Part shown: positions 1-7,524 of the stretch, piece after piece | Layout of the letters: every line of letters starts with the position of its first letter | Position numbering within the stretch: the stretch's first letter is position 1 | Assembly (NCBI GenBank): GCA_934249275.1 | Contig: CAKQKT010000017.1 | Span: 1 to 23,090 of the forward strand | Source of the DNA: an uncultured Sutterella sp. | GTDB lineage: Bacteria; Pseudomonadota; Gammaproteobacteria; Burkholderiales; Burkholderiaceae_F | Direction of reading: 5' to 3' | Length of the DNA: 23,090 nucleotides | Translations under genes and position numbers: made by a program | The notes under the pieces: model-generated | Databases searched by the model: none | The model's input: only the letters and a program-made list of their open reading frames with translations | What the model was told of the DNA's origin: nothing

Positions 1-70
1 GGCTTCAGAGACGACAACTACTTTTTCCTAAAAGTCAAGGCTGCGTTCCCCGGACTTCCGTGATGAACCT

Positions 71-99
71 AAAAAAACCGGTCATCTTGCGACGACCGG
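71..99 (-). terminator. Intrinsic terminator of the reductase gene
   Basis: Read leftward, a 9-bp stem (one G-T wobble) closes a GCAA tetraloop at 78-99 and is followed directly by seven T residues (71-77 on the plus strand are A). It lies 45 bases beyond the stop codon of the leftward reductase gene. No gene is visible in bases 1-144 apart from this hairpin. Confidence 0.85.
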
Positions 100-144
100 C
101 AAATTCGGAGTTTTTGGGTTCAAATGCAACTGAATCAGTTCAGC

Positions 145-942
145 TTACCGGCTGCGGACGAACACCTGGGTATGAATGTGATCGGCCGGAATCGTGCGGT
201 ACTGAAGAATGATGTTGCGCACATATTCAACAAAGAGCGAGGAGCCGCAGAGATAGACGTCGCTTTCGGCGTCCATGCAGGCATGGCGCAACGTGGCGGG
301 CATCAGCTTGCCGGTGAACTGGTAGTCCTGGCCGACATGCTCGTCGGAGCGCGGTTCGGTATAGCCGACGGCCATGCCGTGGTCCGGAATCAGCTTGACG
401 AGATTCCTCGTTTCTTCCTGAAGCGGGAAATGATCGCCGTTCTTCGTCGAATAAATGAGATGCACGCGGCGAAGCGGATGATCGGTGGCAATTTCGGAAA
501 GCATCGCAACCATCGGGGTGATGCCGATGCCTTCGGCAATCATGACGACGGGCGTCTCGCGATCATCAAGCACAAAGCCGCCGGCAGGTTCGGACACTTC
601 GATTTCATCGCCAACATGCAGAGACTGGGTCAACTCTGCGGAAAGAGCGCCGCGGTCGTTGTCGAGAACCTTGATCGTGATGCGGTAGCAGCCTTCGTCC
701 GGCGTGCTGCAAAGGGTGTAGGCACGCGGCTCGAAGCCTTCAAGACGAAGCGCCACGCCCTGGCCGGCGCGGAAGGAAGGCATCGGCCGGCCGTCGGCCG
801 ACATCAGCGTGAAGGTCGTCGTGTCCACGCATTCACGCTTGCGGTTCATCACCTTGAATTTGCGCCAGCCCTTCCATTCAACAAACGCCGGAGCCTTCGC
901 TTCATCAACGTGCGCTTCCTTCTTTTCGAAAAATCCAAACAT
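145..942 (-). CDS. Ferredoxin-NADP reductase-like flavoprotein (Hmp-type reductase module without globin)
   Basis: A 265-residue protein with the fold order of the FNR family: a beta-barrel FAD domain carrying RAYT at residues 73-76 (the RxY[ST] flavin motif), then an NAD(P) domain with GIGITPM near 138-144 and a C-terminal CGSSLF near 232. The closest family picture is the reductase half of flavohaemoglobins and of oxygenase reductases. There is no globin domain and no 2Fe-2S cysteine cluster, so its electron acceptor is unknown. A longer in-frame start at 1017 exists, but the ATG at 942 is preceded by an excellent AGGAGG, so I chose it. The gene is monocistronic, with its own terminator and a long AT-rich upstream region. 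The family assignment is firm; the physiological role (nitric oxide or other redox partner) is not. Confidence 0.8.
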   Translation of the reverse strand: MFGFFEKKEAHVDEAKAPAFVEWKGWRKFKVMNRKRECVDTTTFTLMSADGRPMPSFRAGQGVALRLEGFEPRAYTLCSTPDEGCYRITIKVLDNDRGALSAELTQSLHVGDEIEVSEPAGGFVLDDRETPVVMIAEGIGITPMVAMLSEIATDHPLRRVHLIYSTKNGDHFPLQEETRNLVKLIPDHGMAVGYTEPRSDEHVGQDYQFTGKLMPATLRHACMDAESDVYLCGSSLFVEYVRNIILQYRTIPADHIHTQVFVRSR

Positions 943-1054
943 GATGCTCCTCCTTTCCAATGTTGGGTTTACCTGATGCCAAACTGCATTCAATACTGGT
1001 CCTATTAATGCCGCCAAGCATCAGCGCCTTGGTGATTTAAAGCATACTCCTAGT

Positions 1055-1136
1055 TCTTTAGTACTACCTCTTTAGTATTGTTTTTTGTTGACGAATTAGG
1101 CAATTCGAACTAGTCCTTACACACTTTGTACTACCT
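1055..1136. promoter_or_regulatory. Repeat-rich upstream region of the reductase gene (possible operators)
   Basis: The 412-bp gap 943-1354 holds no convincing gene and is much more AT-rich than its surroundings. In it TCTTTAGTA occurs twice, 14 bp apart (1055-1063, 1069-1077). GTACTACCT recurs at 1061-1069 and 1128-1136, and a perfect palindrome CGAATT-AGGC-AATTCG spans 1092-1107. On the minus strand a weak promoter candidate is TTGCCT, 18 bases, AATACT. These are typical of a regulated promoter, but no named regulator can be assigned. Farther right GCATGC occurs twice (1212-1217, 1221-1226). Confidence 0.35.
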
Positions 1137-1296
1137 TAGCGATACGAACTTACCCTAATCCCCTCTTAAAAACGCCGAAAATTCGTAAACCGAATTCACA
1201 TGCCGAAGAATGCATGCGAAGCATGCCCGATAACATTCACCGTACAGGCATATTTAGAGTGCACGCCGATTTTCATTACAAAATTACAAAAAGAAA

Positions 1297-1323
1297 GCCG
1301 GCCCGTCTGCGGAGACGGCCGGC
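1297..1323 (-). terminator. Intrinsic terminator of orn
   Basis: An 11-bp GC-rich stem with one bulge and a 4-base loop, followed on the minus strand by CTTTCTTTTTG. It lies 32 bases past the orn stop codon and separates orn from the reductase gene downstream. Confidence 0.8.
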
Positions 1324-1354
1324 TTGGCATTAGCGTTTCAGCGCTTTCAGCACA

Positions 1355-1924
1355 TCAGATCTTGAGGATCTCGCGGCGATAGTACTGCAGCTCCTCAATG
1401 CTCTCCTCAATATCGGAGAGCGCCTGTTGATTCGTCGCCTTCTGGACGTTTCTCGTCTTTTCGGGCGCCCATCGGCGGGTGAGCTCCTTGAGAGTCGAGA
1501 CGTCAAGATAGCGGTAGTGGAAGTAGTCCTCGAGGTTCGGGAGCCAGCGCGCCATGAAGCGGCGGTCCTGGCCGATCGTGTTGCCGCACATCGGGCTCTT
1601 GCCCTGGGGCACGAAGCGGCGGAAGGTTTCGATGAAGATCTTCTCGCACTCGGCCTCGTCGACGGTGCTCTCCCTGACGCGGGCCACGAGACCCGAACGC
1701 GTGTGCGTGTCGGTGTTCCAGTCGTCCATGCTGTTGAGCACTTCGTCGCTCTGATGCACGGCGACCACGGGGCCCTTGTGCAGAATGTTGAGATTCTTGT
1801 CGGTAATGATTGCCGCGACTTCGATCACGCGGTTCACCTCGGGCTGCAGCCCTGTCATCTCCATGTCGATCCAGATCAGGTTGTCGTCCGAATACGAGGG
1901 ATCTCGTTCAATATCGTTCGTCAT
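1355..1924 (-). CDS. orn: Oligoribonuclease Orn with the catalytic His replaced by Gln
   Basis: 189 residues, very close to E. coli Orn (181) in length and sequence. Orn is the essential 3'-5' exonuclease that degrades 2-5 nt RNAs and pGpG in the cytosol. The acidic residues of the DEDDh active site are all present: D20 and E22 in WIDMEMTGL, D120 in IGQDRRF and D171 in LSDI. The general-base histidine, five residues before the last Asp (H158 of E. coli, in THQAMDDI), is Gln166 here (NQQALSDI; the codon CAA is clear on the minus strand). The ATG at 1924 gives a standard N-terminus; an upstream in-frame extension to 2128 is unlikely because it would run across the start of the divergent M48 gene. 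No strong Shine-Dalgarno site. Identity is firm; activity is uncertain because of Q166. Confidence 0.9.
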   Translation of the reverse strand: MTNDIERDPSYSDDNLIWIDMEMTGLQPEVNRVIEVAAIITDKNLNILHKGPVVAVHQSDEVLNSMDDWNTDTHTRSGLVARVRESTVDEAECEKIFIETFRRFVPQGKSPMCGNTIGQDRRFMARWLPNLEDYFHYRYLDVSTLKELTRRWAPEKTRNVQKATNQQALSDIEESIEELQYYRREILKI

Positions 1925-2078
1925 GGCTTGTCGTTCATTCAAAAAATGGTTTCGTGCACAGTCGCTGCGGACTCGGCGAATCTTCCTGACGAGACGCCGA
2001 TCCGCCATAATATATGGATTATCGTCTTTTTTCTTCATTTCCGTTCCCTCCGCTGCGCCCCTCGCCGTTTTTTCACTC

Positions 2079-3455
2079 ATGTCCCTGCACGCCACCTTCA
2101 TCGAGCACACCTTTGCAAGCGTCCTCACGCTTTACGTGACGCTCGAGTGCGCGATCACGATCATGCAGACCCGCGCAGCCGAGAAGTCCTGCAAAAAGGT
2201 TCCCGAAGGCTTTGAAAACAAGCTTTCGCTCGCCGCCGTTCGGAAGGCGGCCGACTATACGGGCGAACTTGCGCAGGCGAATCTTCTCCTGACGGTCGTC
2301 GGCGCTGGCTTTGCGCTCGTTATGACGTTCGGGCACGGATTCAACATTCTTACGGCCGTCGTGCAGACCTTGTTCGGCACGGGCATTCCCGCCCACTGGG
2401 TTCTCATCAACCTGATCGTTCTCCTCATGTTCCTCATCGAGCTCCCGTTTGACTGGTGGGCCCGATACCGCGTAAAGGAACGCTACGGCTACATGCGAGA
2501 GCCCCGCCGCCACTGGCTCTCCCGAACGCTTTCCGAAGCTCTCTGGGGCTGGCTCGTCTTCATGCCGTTCTCGGCCCTGCTTCTCACTGTCTTCGAATAT
2601 GCAGGATCGAACTGGTGGAAGATCGCCTGGGCTCTCTGGACGACTTACCTTCTCTGGCGATGGAAGCTTTCGAGCGTCTACGGCGTCTTCTGGAAGCGCC
2701 GCAGCCGGCCCTTCAAAAACATTGAAACCCGCGAAGCCGTGCGCGAACGCCTCCGCCGCCAGGGCATCACCATGACCGAAATGGTCGTCATGACGCGTCC
2801 CGCCTCCTGGGGGCACTCGAGCATCGTGCTCTCCGGCTGGGGCTTCAAGCGCCGCGTCATCGTCTTCGCGCACGTCGCGCACCTGCTCAACCGCGAAGAG
2901 CTTCTCGGACTCGTCGCCCACGAAGCCGCGCACATCCGGCACTTTCACGGCGTCATGCGATTCCTCATCAACGCAGCCATCTCCTATTTCTTCTGCTGGC
3001 TCGCAGGCTGGGGCGCCACGCACGTGCAGTTCTTCCACGGCTTCAACTATTCGACTCTGCTCACGCTCGACATGCCGGGCACGCATGCAGGCTACGTCTG
3101 CGCGGTCGCGCTCGTCGTCTTCCCGATGCTTCTCTACCCGTTTCTGCCCGTGCTCAATCTGGCTGCGCGCCTCATTCAGTACGACGCCGACCTTTACGCC
3201 GCACGCATCGTCGGCCCCGACACCATGATCAGCGCACTCGTCAAGCTCCACAAGGACACGACAACCTCGCTCTCTCCTTCGCTCGTCTATTCGCTCGTGC
3301 ACTACAAGCGCCCGCATCCCGGCATGCGCGTCACCAATCTGCAGCGCCTCAAGCGCCTCTCCGATTCGAACTCCCGGCTGGCGAGATTCCTCTTTTCCAA
3401 ACCCGCCGTTGCGAAACCTTCCGGCGGCGCGTCCCCGACGTCCGAAGCAGACTAA
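2079..3455 (+). CDS. M48 (Ste24-like) membrane metallopeptidase homologue with altered active site
   Basis: 458 residues with about six hydrophobic segments (roughly 68-90, 105-125, 155-175, 183-195, 296-312, 338-362) and HEAAH at 281-285, the zinc-binding and catalytic helix of M48 peptidases. Ste24/HtpX enzymes use a third zinc ligand, the Glu of a later ExxAD motif. Here that stretch reads QYDAD (367-371), so the ligand position is Gln. The usual HSNAYF-type substrate motif ahead of HExxH is also degraded (GHSSIVL). The family role is cleavage of membrane proteins; this copy may be weakened or use another ligand such as D369. The start at ATG 2079 matches the family N-terminus and avoids overlap with divergent orn; no Shine-Dalgarno site is visible. 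rsgA follows after 51 bp, a common Burkholderiales order. Confidence 0.8.
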   Translation: MSLHATFIEHTFASVLTLYVTLECAITIMQTRAAEKSCKKVPEGFENKLSLAAVRKAADYTGELAQANLLLTVVGAGFALVMTFGHGFNILTAVVQTLFGTGIPAHWVLINLIVLLMFLIELPFDWWARYRVKERYGYMREPRRHWLSRTLSEALWGWLVFMPFSALLLTVFEYAGSNWWKIAWALWTTYLLWRWKLSSVYGVFWKRRSRPFKNIETREAVRERLRRQGITMTEMVVMTRPASWGHSSIVLSGWGFKRRVIVFAHVAHLLNREELLGLVAHEAAHIRHFHGVMRFLINAAISYFFCWLAGWGATHVQFFHGFNYSTLLTLDMPGTHAGYVCAVALVVFPMLLYPFLPVLNLAARLIQYDADLYAARIVGPDTMISALVKLHKDTTTSLSPSLVYSLVHYKRPHPGMRVTNLQRLKRLSDSNSRLARFLFSKPAVAKPSGGASPTSEAD

Positions 3456-3506
3456 ACTACATCACCGACTGTTTTTTTTCGCGGACTCGATCCGCCCACG
3501 ATTTCC

Positions 3507-4454
3507 ATGGCCAAATATTCCCGCAAGCCCCGTCAGAATGCCGAAGCCGCCGGCCCGCTCATTACAGGCCGAGTCACCGCCGGCCACGGCCGCCACTACT
3601 TTGTGACGACCGACGACGGCACCGTCCTTGAAGCACATCGACGCGGCAAGAAGGGCGACGTCGTCGTGGGCGACATCGTCGAGTGCACCGAGCCCGTCTC
3701 CGGCGTGTCCGCCATCGAATCCATCCGCGACCGCCGAAATCTCCTCTACCGCTCCGACGAGTGGCGCATCAAGTCGCTCGCCGCGAACATCGACCTCGTC
3801 TGCATCGTCTTCGCCTCCCGACCGACCTTCAATCCCTGGTTCATCTGGAAGGCTCTTCTTGCGGCCCATCAGGCCGGCATTCCCGCGCTCGTCATCCGCA
3901 ACAAGTCCGAGCTCGCCGAAGGCGCCGAAGAGGCCGAAGCCGCCGTCAAGCTTCTCGAATCGATCGGGCACGACGTCGTGACCGTCTCCGCCACGGGCGA
4001 ACCCGAAGCCACCCGCGCCCACCTTCTTGAAAGGCTCGAGGGCAAGGCCTCCCTTCTCGTCGGACAGTCCGGCATGGGCAAGTCCACGATCCTCAACCTT
4101 CTCGTCCCGCACGCCCAGGCCGCCACGAGGGAATTCTCCGTTGCTCTCAACCTCGGCAAGCAGACGACCACCGCCGCCCGCTGGTACGACGCCAAGGACG
4201 ACGACTGGCAGGGCAGCGTCGTCGACACCCCGGGCTTCCAGGAATTCGGCCTCGCGCACCTCTCCCTCAACGACATCCTGCGCGCCATGCCCGACATCGC
4301 CGCTCATGTCACGGACTGCCGCTTCTTCAACTGCCGCCACCTTGAGGAACCCGGCTGCGGGGTCAAGGCCGCCGTTGAGGCAGGCGAAATCGATGAGGCT
4401 CGCTACGCCTTCTACAAGTCGCTCGCCGTGCATGCCGACACGCTTCCCCTATAA
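3507..4454 (+). CDS. rsgA: Ribosome small-subunit GTPase RsgA with switch-I His replaced by Gln
   Basis: 315 residues. RsgA (YjeQ) is a circularly permuted GTPase that checks the decoding centre of maturing 30S subunits. In order: an N-terminal OB fold (about 18-75), the G4 motif as NKSE (132-135; the usual form is NKxD), the P-loop GQSGMGKST (186-194), switch I GKQTTT (217-222), G3 DTPG (240-243), and a zinc knuckle with C271, C276, H278 and C284. The switch-I histidine of the conserved GxHTTT motif, reported as catalytic in E. coli RsgA (H248), is Gln219 here (codon CAG). Gln at this site could still position water, as in Ras-type GTPases, so loss of activity is not implied. The start lacks a clear Shine-Dalgarno site. 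moaA begins 37 bp downstream on the same strand. Confidence 0.92.
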   Translation: MAKYSRKPRQNAEAAGPLITGRVTAGHGRHYFVTTDDGTVLEAHRRGKKGDVVVGDIVECTEPVSGVSAIESIRDRRNLLYRSDEWRIKSLAANIDLVCIVFASRPTFNPWFIWKALLAAHQAGIPALVIRNKSELAEGAEEAEAAVKLLESIGHDVVTVSATGEPEATRAHLLERLEGKASLLVGQSGMGKSTILNLLVPHAQAATREFSVALNLGKQTTTAARWYDAKDDDWQGSVVDTPGFQEFGLAHLSLNDILRAMPDIAAHVTDCRFFNCRHLEEPGCGVKAAVEAGEIDEARYAFYKSLAVHADTLPL

Positions 4455-4491
4455 TCGATTTTCCGACTCACGCTCCACTTAGGTCCACGAC

Positions 4492-5598
4492 ATGGCTGAG
4501 GTTATTCCCATTGCTTCGAAACCCGCTCCCGTGCGCAGTCTTCCGATTCCGCAGACGGGCGTCGTACACCGCACGAACGGACACTGGACCGACAACCGCG
4601 GCCGTCCCCTCAGGGACCTTCGCATTTCCGTCACGGATCACTGCAACTTCCGCTGCCGCTACTGCATGCCCAAGGAGAAGTTCAGCAATCCGCACGCCTT
4701 TCTCGCCCACACGGAGCTCCTCACCTTTGAAGAAATCCTCCGCATCGCGCGAATCGTGGTCGCCAACGGCGTTGAAAAGCTCCGTCTCACAGGCGGCGAG
4801 CCTCTCCTTCGAAAGGGCCTTGAGGACCTTGTAAGGGATCTTCGTCAGCTCAAGACGCCCGACGGACGCGACATCGACATCGCGCTCACGACAAATGCCT
4901 CCATTCTCAAGAAGAAGGCTCAAGCGCTTCGCGACGCCGGCCTCGACCGCGTCACGATCAGCCTCGACGCCATCGACGAAGAGATCTTCCAGGGCTTCAA
5001 CGACGTGGGCTTTCCCGCCGCAACCGTGATCGACAACATCCGCTACGCCGCCGATCTCGGCTTCCGCGTCAAGGTCAACACCGTCGTCAAGCGCGGCGTC
5101 AACGAATCCGAAGTCGTCCACATCTGCGAACATTTCCGCGGCACCGGCATCATTCCGCGCTTCATCGAGTACATGGACGTCGGCACCTCCAACGGCTGGC
5201 GCATGACCGACGTCGTTCCCTCGGCCGAAATCGTCGAGATGATCCGAGCCAAATGGCCCGTTGAGCCCGTCGGGGCCAACTATCCCGGCGAAACCGCCTC
5301 CCGCTGGCGCTACAAGGACGGCGCCGGAGAATTCGGCTGCATCTCCTCCGTCACGCAAGCCTTCTGCGGCGAATGCTCTCGCGCCCGCCTCAGCATGGAC
5401 GGACGCCTCTACCTCTGCCTCTTCGCCACCGAAGGCTACGACATCCGCACGATGCTCCGCGGCGGCGCAACCGATTTCGAAATCGAGCAAGCTCTCGGCC
5501 GCATCTGGACCGCCCGCGACAACCACTACTCCGAGCTTCGCTCCCTCGGGATCGCCCCCGAGCGCGCCAAGATCGAAATGAGCTACATCGGCGGCTAA
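4492..5598 (+). CDS. moaA: GTP 3',8-cyclase MoaA
   Basis: 368 residues. MoaA is the radical-SAM enzyme that, with MoaC, converts GTP to cyclic pyranopterin monophosphate, the first step of molybdenum cofactor synthesis. The N-terminal 4Fe-4S cluster motif CxxxCxxC is C51, C55, C58; GGEPLLR lies near 101; the second cluster uses C292, C295 and C309 (FCGECSRARL then LYLCL). The protein ends in YIGG, the double glycine needed by MoaA for activity. All key residues are present. A weak AGG lies about 12 bases before the ATG. It follows rsgA closely and may share its transcript. The other Moco genes of the window (mobB, moeA, moaD, moaE) sit in a separate operon 7 kb away; moaC is not in the window. 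Confidence 0.95.
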   Translation: MAEVIPIASKPAPVRSLPIPQTGVVHRTNGHWTDNRGRPLRDLRISVTDHCNFRCRYCMPKEKFSNPHAFLAHTELLTFEEILRIARIVVANGVEKLRLTGGEPLLRKGLEDLVRDLRQLKTPDGRDIDIALTTNASILKKKAQALRDAGLDRVTISLDAIDEEIFQGFNDVGFPAATVIDNIRYAADLGFRVKVNTVVKRGVNESEVVHICEHFRGTGIIPRFIEYMDVGTSNGWRMTDVVPSAEIVEMIRAKWPVEPVGANYPGETASRWRYKDGAGEFGCISSVTQAFCGECSRARLSMDGRLYLCLFATEGYDIRTMLRGGATDFEIEQALGRIWTARDNHYSELRSLGIAPERAKIEMSYIGG

Positions 5599-5645
5599 CA
5601 TCGTCTAGGCATCATGCCTTAGATCAGAAGGTTTCAGGCCCTTCA

Positions 5646-5692
5646 TTGGGACAGAACGCGCCCGCGTCCGTATACTTGAAGGTCCGTATAAA
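5646..5692 (+). promoter_or_regulatory. Possible putP promoter with a 9-bp direct repeat
   Basis: In the 245-bp gap between moaA and putP, GTCCGTATA occurs at 5666-5674 and again at 5682-5690 (16-bp period). The first copy runs into TATACT (5671-5676), a good -10 hexamer. A TTGGGA at 5646-5651 could be the -35, though the 19-bp spacing is long. The repeat could be an operator or chance. The remaining leader to 5843 is pyrimidine-rich and holds no gene. Confidence 0.3.
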
Positions 5693-5793
5693 AGTCTTCG
5701 CCCCACCAGCGGCCTGTTCGCGCCATTTGTGCGCCCCTTTTTGCGTCCTTATTTTTTCGACGGCATTCACAGGCCCGCCATGCGTTGACGAAC

Positions 5794-5815
5794 CGCCCGG
5801 CTCCCCCGCCGGGCG
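5794..5815 (+). other. GC-rich hairpin in the putP leader
   Basis: A perfect 8-bp stem CGCCCGGC / GCCGGGCG with a 6-base pyrimidine loop ends 28 bases before the putP start codon. No T-run follows, so it is not an ordinary terminator. It may affect translation or mRNA stability. Confidence 0.5.
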
Positions 5816-5843
5816 AGCATTCAATATAAGAAAGAGTCCCCTT

Positions 5844-7331
5844 ATGTTCAGCAATCCCACTGCGATCACCTTTGTAGGCTACCTGCTCGTCATGGTCTGC
5901 GTCGGGTTCTACGCCTACTATCACACCCGCAGCTACGGCGACTACATTCTGGGCGGCCGAAGCCTTGGCGGCTTTGTGACGGCCCTCTCGGTCGGCGCCT
6001 CCGACATGTCCGGCTGGCTCCTGATGGGCCTGCCGGGCGCGGTCTTCCTCGCCGGCATCTCCCAGTCCTGGATCGGCATCGGCCTCATCCTCGGCTCCTA
6101 CATCAACTGGTGCATCGTCGCTTCGCGCCTGCGCGTCTACACGGAAAAAACCCACAACGCGCTCACGCTTCCCGACTACTTCTCCCACCGCTTCGAGGAC
6201 AAGCAGAATCTTCTGCGCATCATGTCCGCAGTCGTGATCCTGCTCTTCTTCACGATCTATTGCGCCTCGGGCGTCGTCGCCGGCGCCCGCCTCTTCGAAA
6301 ACACCTTCCACATGTCCTATGAGACGGCGCTTCTTCTCGGCGCCGCCGCCACGATCTGCTACGTCTTCGTGGGCGGCTTCCTCGCCGTCTCCTGGACCGA
6401 CACCATCCAGGCCCTGCTGATGTGCATCGCGCTCATCGTGACGCCGATCGCCGTCATGTACGACCTTGGCGGCTTCGCCGCCGCCACCGAGCGCGTTGCG
6501 AGCATCGACCCGAAGATGCTCAACATTCTCGAGGGCCACACCTTCATCGGCATCGTGAGCCTTCTCGCCTGGGGCCTCGGCTACTTCGGCCAGCCGCACA
6601 TTCTCGTGCGCTTCATGGCCACCCGCTCCATCAAGGTGATTCCGAACGCCCGCCGCGTCGCCACGCTCTGGATGCTCTTCTGCTTGTCCGGCGCCGTCGC
6701 CGTCGGCTTCTTCGGCGCAGCCTTCTTTGCCGAACACCGCGATGTCGCAGCCCTTGTCGAGCAGAACCACGAGCGCGTCTTCATCGTGCTCTCCGGCCTT
6801 CTCTTCAACCCCTGGATCGCCGGCATCCTGATGTCCGCCATTCTCGCGGCCGTCATGTCCACGCTCTCCTGCCAGCTGCTCGTCTGCTCGTCGACCCTGA
6901 CCGAAGACTTCTACCGCACCTTCATCCGCCGCAACGCCACCCAGCGCGAGCTCGTCTGGTTCGGCCGCGCCATGGTGCTCCTCGTCTCCGTCGTCGCCGT
7001 CTGGCTTGCACGCGACCCCAACAGCCTCGTGCTCTCGCTCGTCTCCTACGCCTGGGCCGGTTTCGGCGCCGCCTTCGGCCCCGTCATCATCATGTCGCTC
7101 TGGTGGCGCCGCATGACCCGAAACGGCGCGCTCGCCGGCATGGTCACGGGCGCCGTCACGGTCCTCGTCTGGAACCACTTCGCATGGCTCGGCCTCTACG
7201 AAATCCTCCCGGGCTTCGCATTCAGCCTCATCGCCATCACCATCGTGAGCCTCCTCGACAAGGCCCCCTCGAAGAACGTCGCCAAGACCTTCGACGACGT
7301 CCAGGCCATCGTCCGCAACGCCAAGGCTTGA
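5844..7331 (+). CDS. putP: Sodium/proline symporter PutP
   Basis: 495 residues, against 502 for E. coli PutP, with strong similarity along the whole length. PutP is an inner-membrane member of the solute:sodium symporter family that imports L-proline with Na+. Visible landmarks: YILGGRSLG (34-42), the Na+/proline-site segment ASDMSGWLLMGLPGAVFL from residue 52 (D54 and S56), VSWTDT in the middle, and ILAAVMSTLSCQLLVCSS corresponding to the second ligand segment. About thirteen transmembrane helices are expected. A weak GAAAGAG precedes ATG 5844; longer in-frame starts would run back through moaA and are rejected. No putA or proline regulator is adjacent. Followed by a strong terminator. Confidence 0.93.
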   Translation: MFSNPTAITFVGYLLVMVCVGFYAYYHTRSYGDYILGGRSLGGFVTALSVGASDMSGWLLMGLPGAVFLAGISQSWIGIGLILGSYINWCIVASRLRVYTEKTHNALTLPDYFSHRFEDKQNLLRIMSAVVILLFFTIYCASGVVAGARLFENTFHMSYETALLLGAAATICYVFVGGFLAVSWTDTIQALLMCIALIVTPIAVMYDLGGFAAATERVASIDPKMLNILEGHTFIGIVSLLAWGLGYFGQPHILVRFMATRSIKVIPNARRVATLWMLFCLSGAVAVGFFGAAFFAEHRDVAALVEQNHERVFIVLSGLLFNPWIAGILMSAILAAVMSTLSCQLLVCSSTLTEDFYRTFIRRNATQRELVWFGRAMVLLVSVVAVWLARDPNSLVLSLVSYAWAGFGAAFGPVIIMSLWWRRMTRNGALAGMVTGAVTVLVWNHFAWLGLYEILPGFAFSLIAITIVSLLDKAPSKNVAKTFDDVQAIVRNAKA

Positions 7332-7350
7332 TTTTCAAGCGTTCCGTCCA

Positions 7351-7379
7351 AAAAGAGGAGCCCGCCGGGCTCCTCTTTT
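7351..7379 (+). terminator. Terminator after putP (sequence bidirectional)
   Basis: A perfect 13-bp inverted repeat, AAAAGAGGAGCCC and GGGCTCCTCTTTT, with a GCC loop, beginning 19 bases after the putP stop codon. Confidence 0.9.
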
Positions 7380-7428
7380 CGCATGCACGCACGCATTCCT
7401 CCTCACTGTCCGCCACGGACAAATCGGC

Positions 7429-7434
7429 TAAAAT
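7429..7434 (+). promoter_or_regulatory. Candidate -10 element for the DUF2863 gene
   Basis: GGCTAAAATC contains TAAAAT (5 of 6 to the consensus). It lies after the putP terminator and before the hairpin at 7452. The expected -35 position has only a poor match. A small GTCCG-CCA-CGGAC inverted repeat lies just upstream of it. Confidence 0.35.
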
Positions 7435-7451
7435 CTCAGGCAACGCTTATC

Positions 7452-7487
7452 AAGGACCGGCAAGCCTGCCGGTCCTTCTTCTGTTTT
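7452..7487 (+). terminator. Second terminator-like hairpin, possible attenuator of the DUF2863 gene
   Basis: A perfect 10-bp stem, AAGGACCGGC and GCCGGTCCTT, with a 6-base loop, followed by CTTCTGTTTTT. It lies after the candidate -10 at 7429 and 38 bp before the next start codon. It is therefore either a backup terminator for putP or an attenuator in the DUF2863 leader. Confidence 0.6.
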
Positions 7488-7524
7488 TGCGGCGAGTCCC
7501 GACGCCCGCCGCCAACATTCATAC

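Noticed and set aside
1200..1382. A 60-codon rightward open frame between the reductase gene and orn
   Set aside because: It crosses the orn terminator and the end of orn, has no ribosome site and no recognisable composition.
5600..5620. Terminator after moaA
   Set aside because: AGGCA-TCA-TGCCT forms only a 5-bp stem and has no T-run, so it is too weak to call.
5624..5869. An 81-codon leftward frame between moaA and putP
   Set aside because: It overlaps the putP start and leader hairpin, and its composition looks random.
7405..7480. Glycine riboswitch ahead of the DUF2863 gene
   Set aside because: TCTCAGGCAA followed by AAGGAC resembles the 3' part of the glycine aptamer, but the 5' half with GGAGAG and the paired stems is missing. 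The same reason excludes the dnaB leader at 18204.
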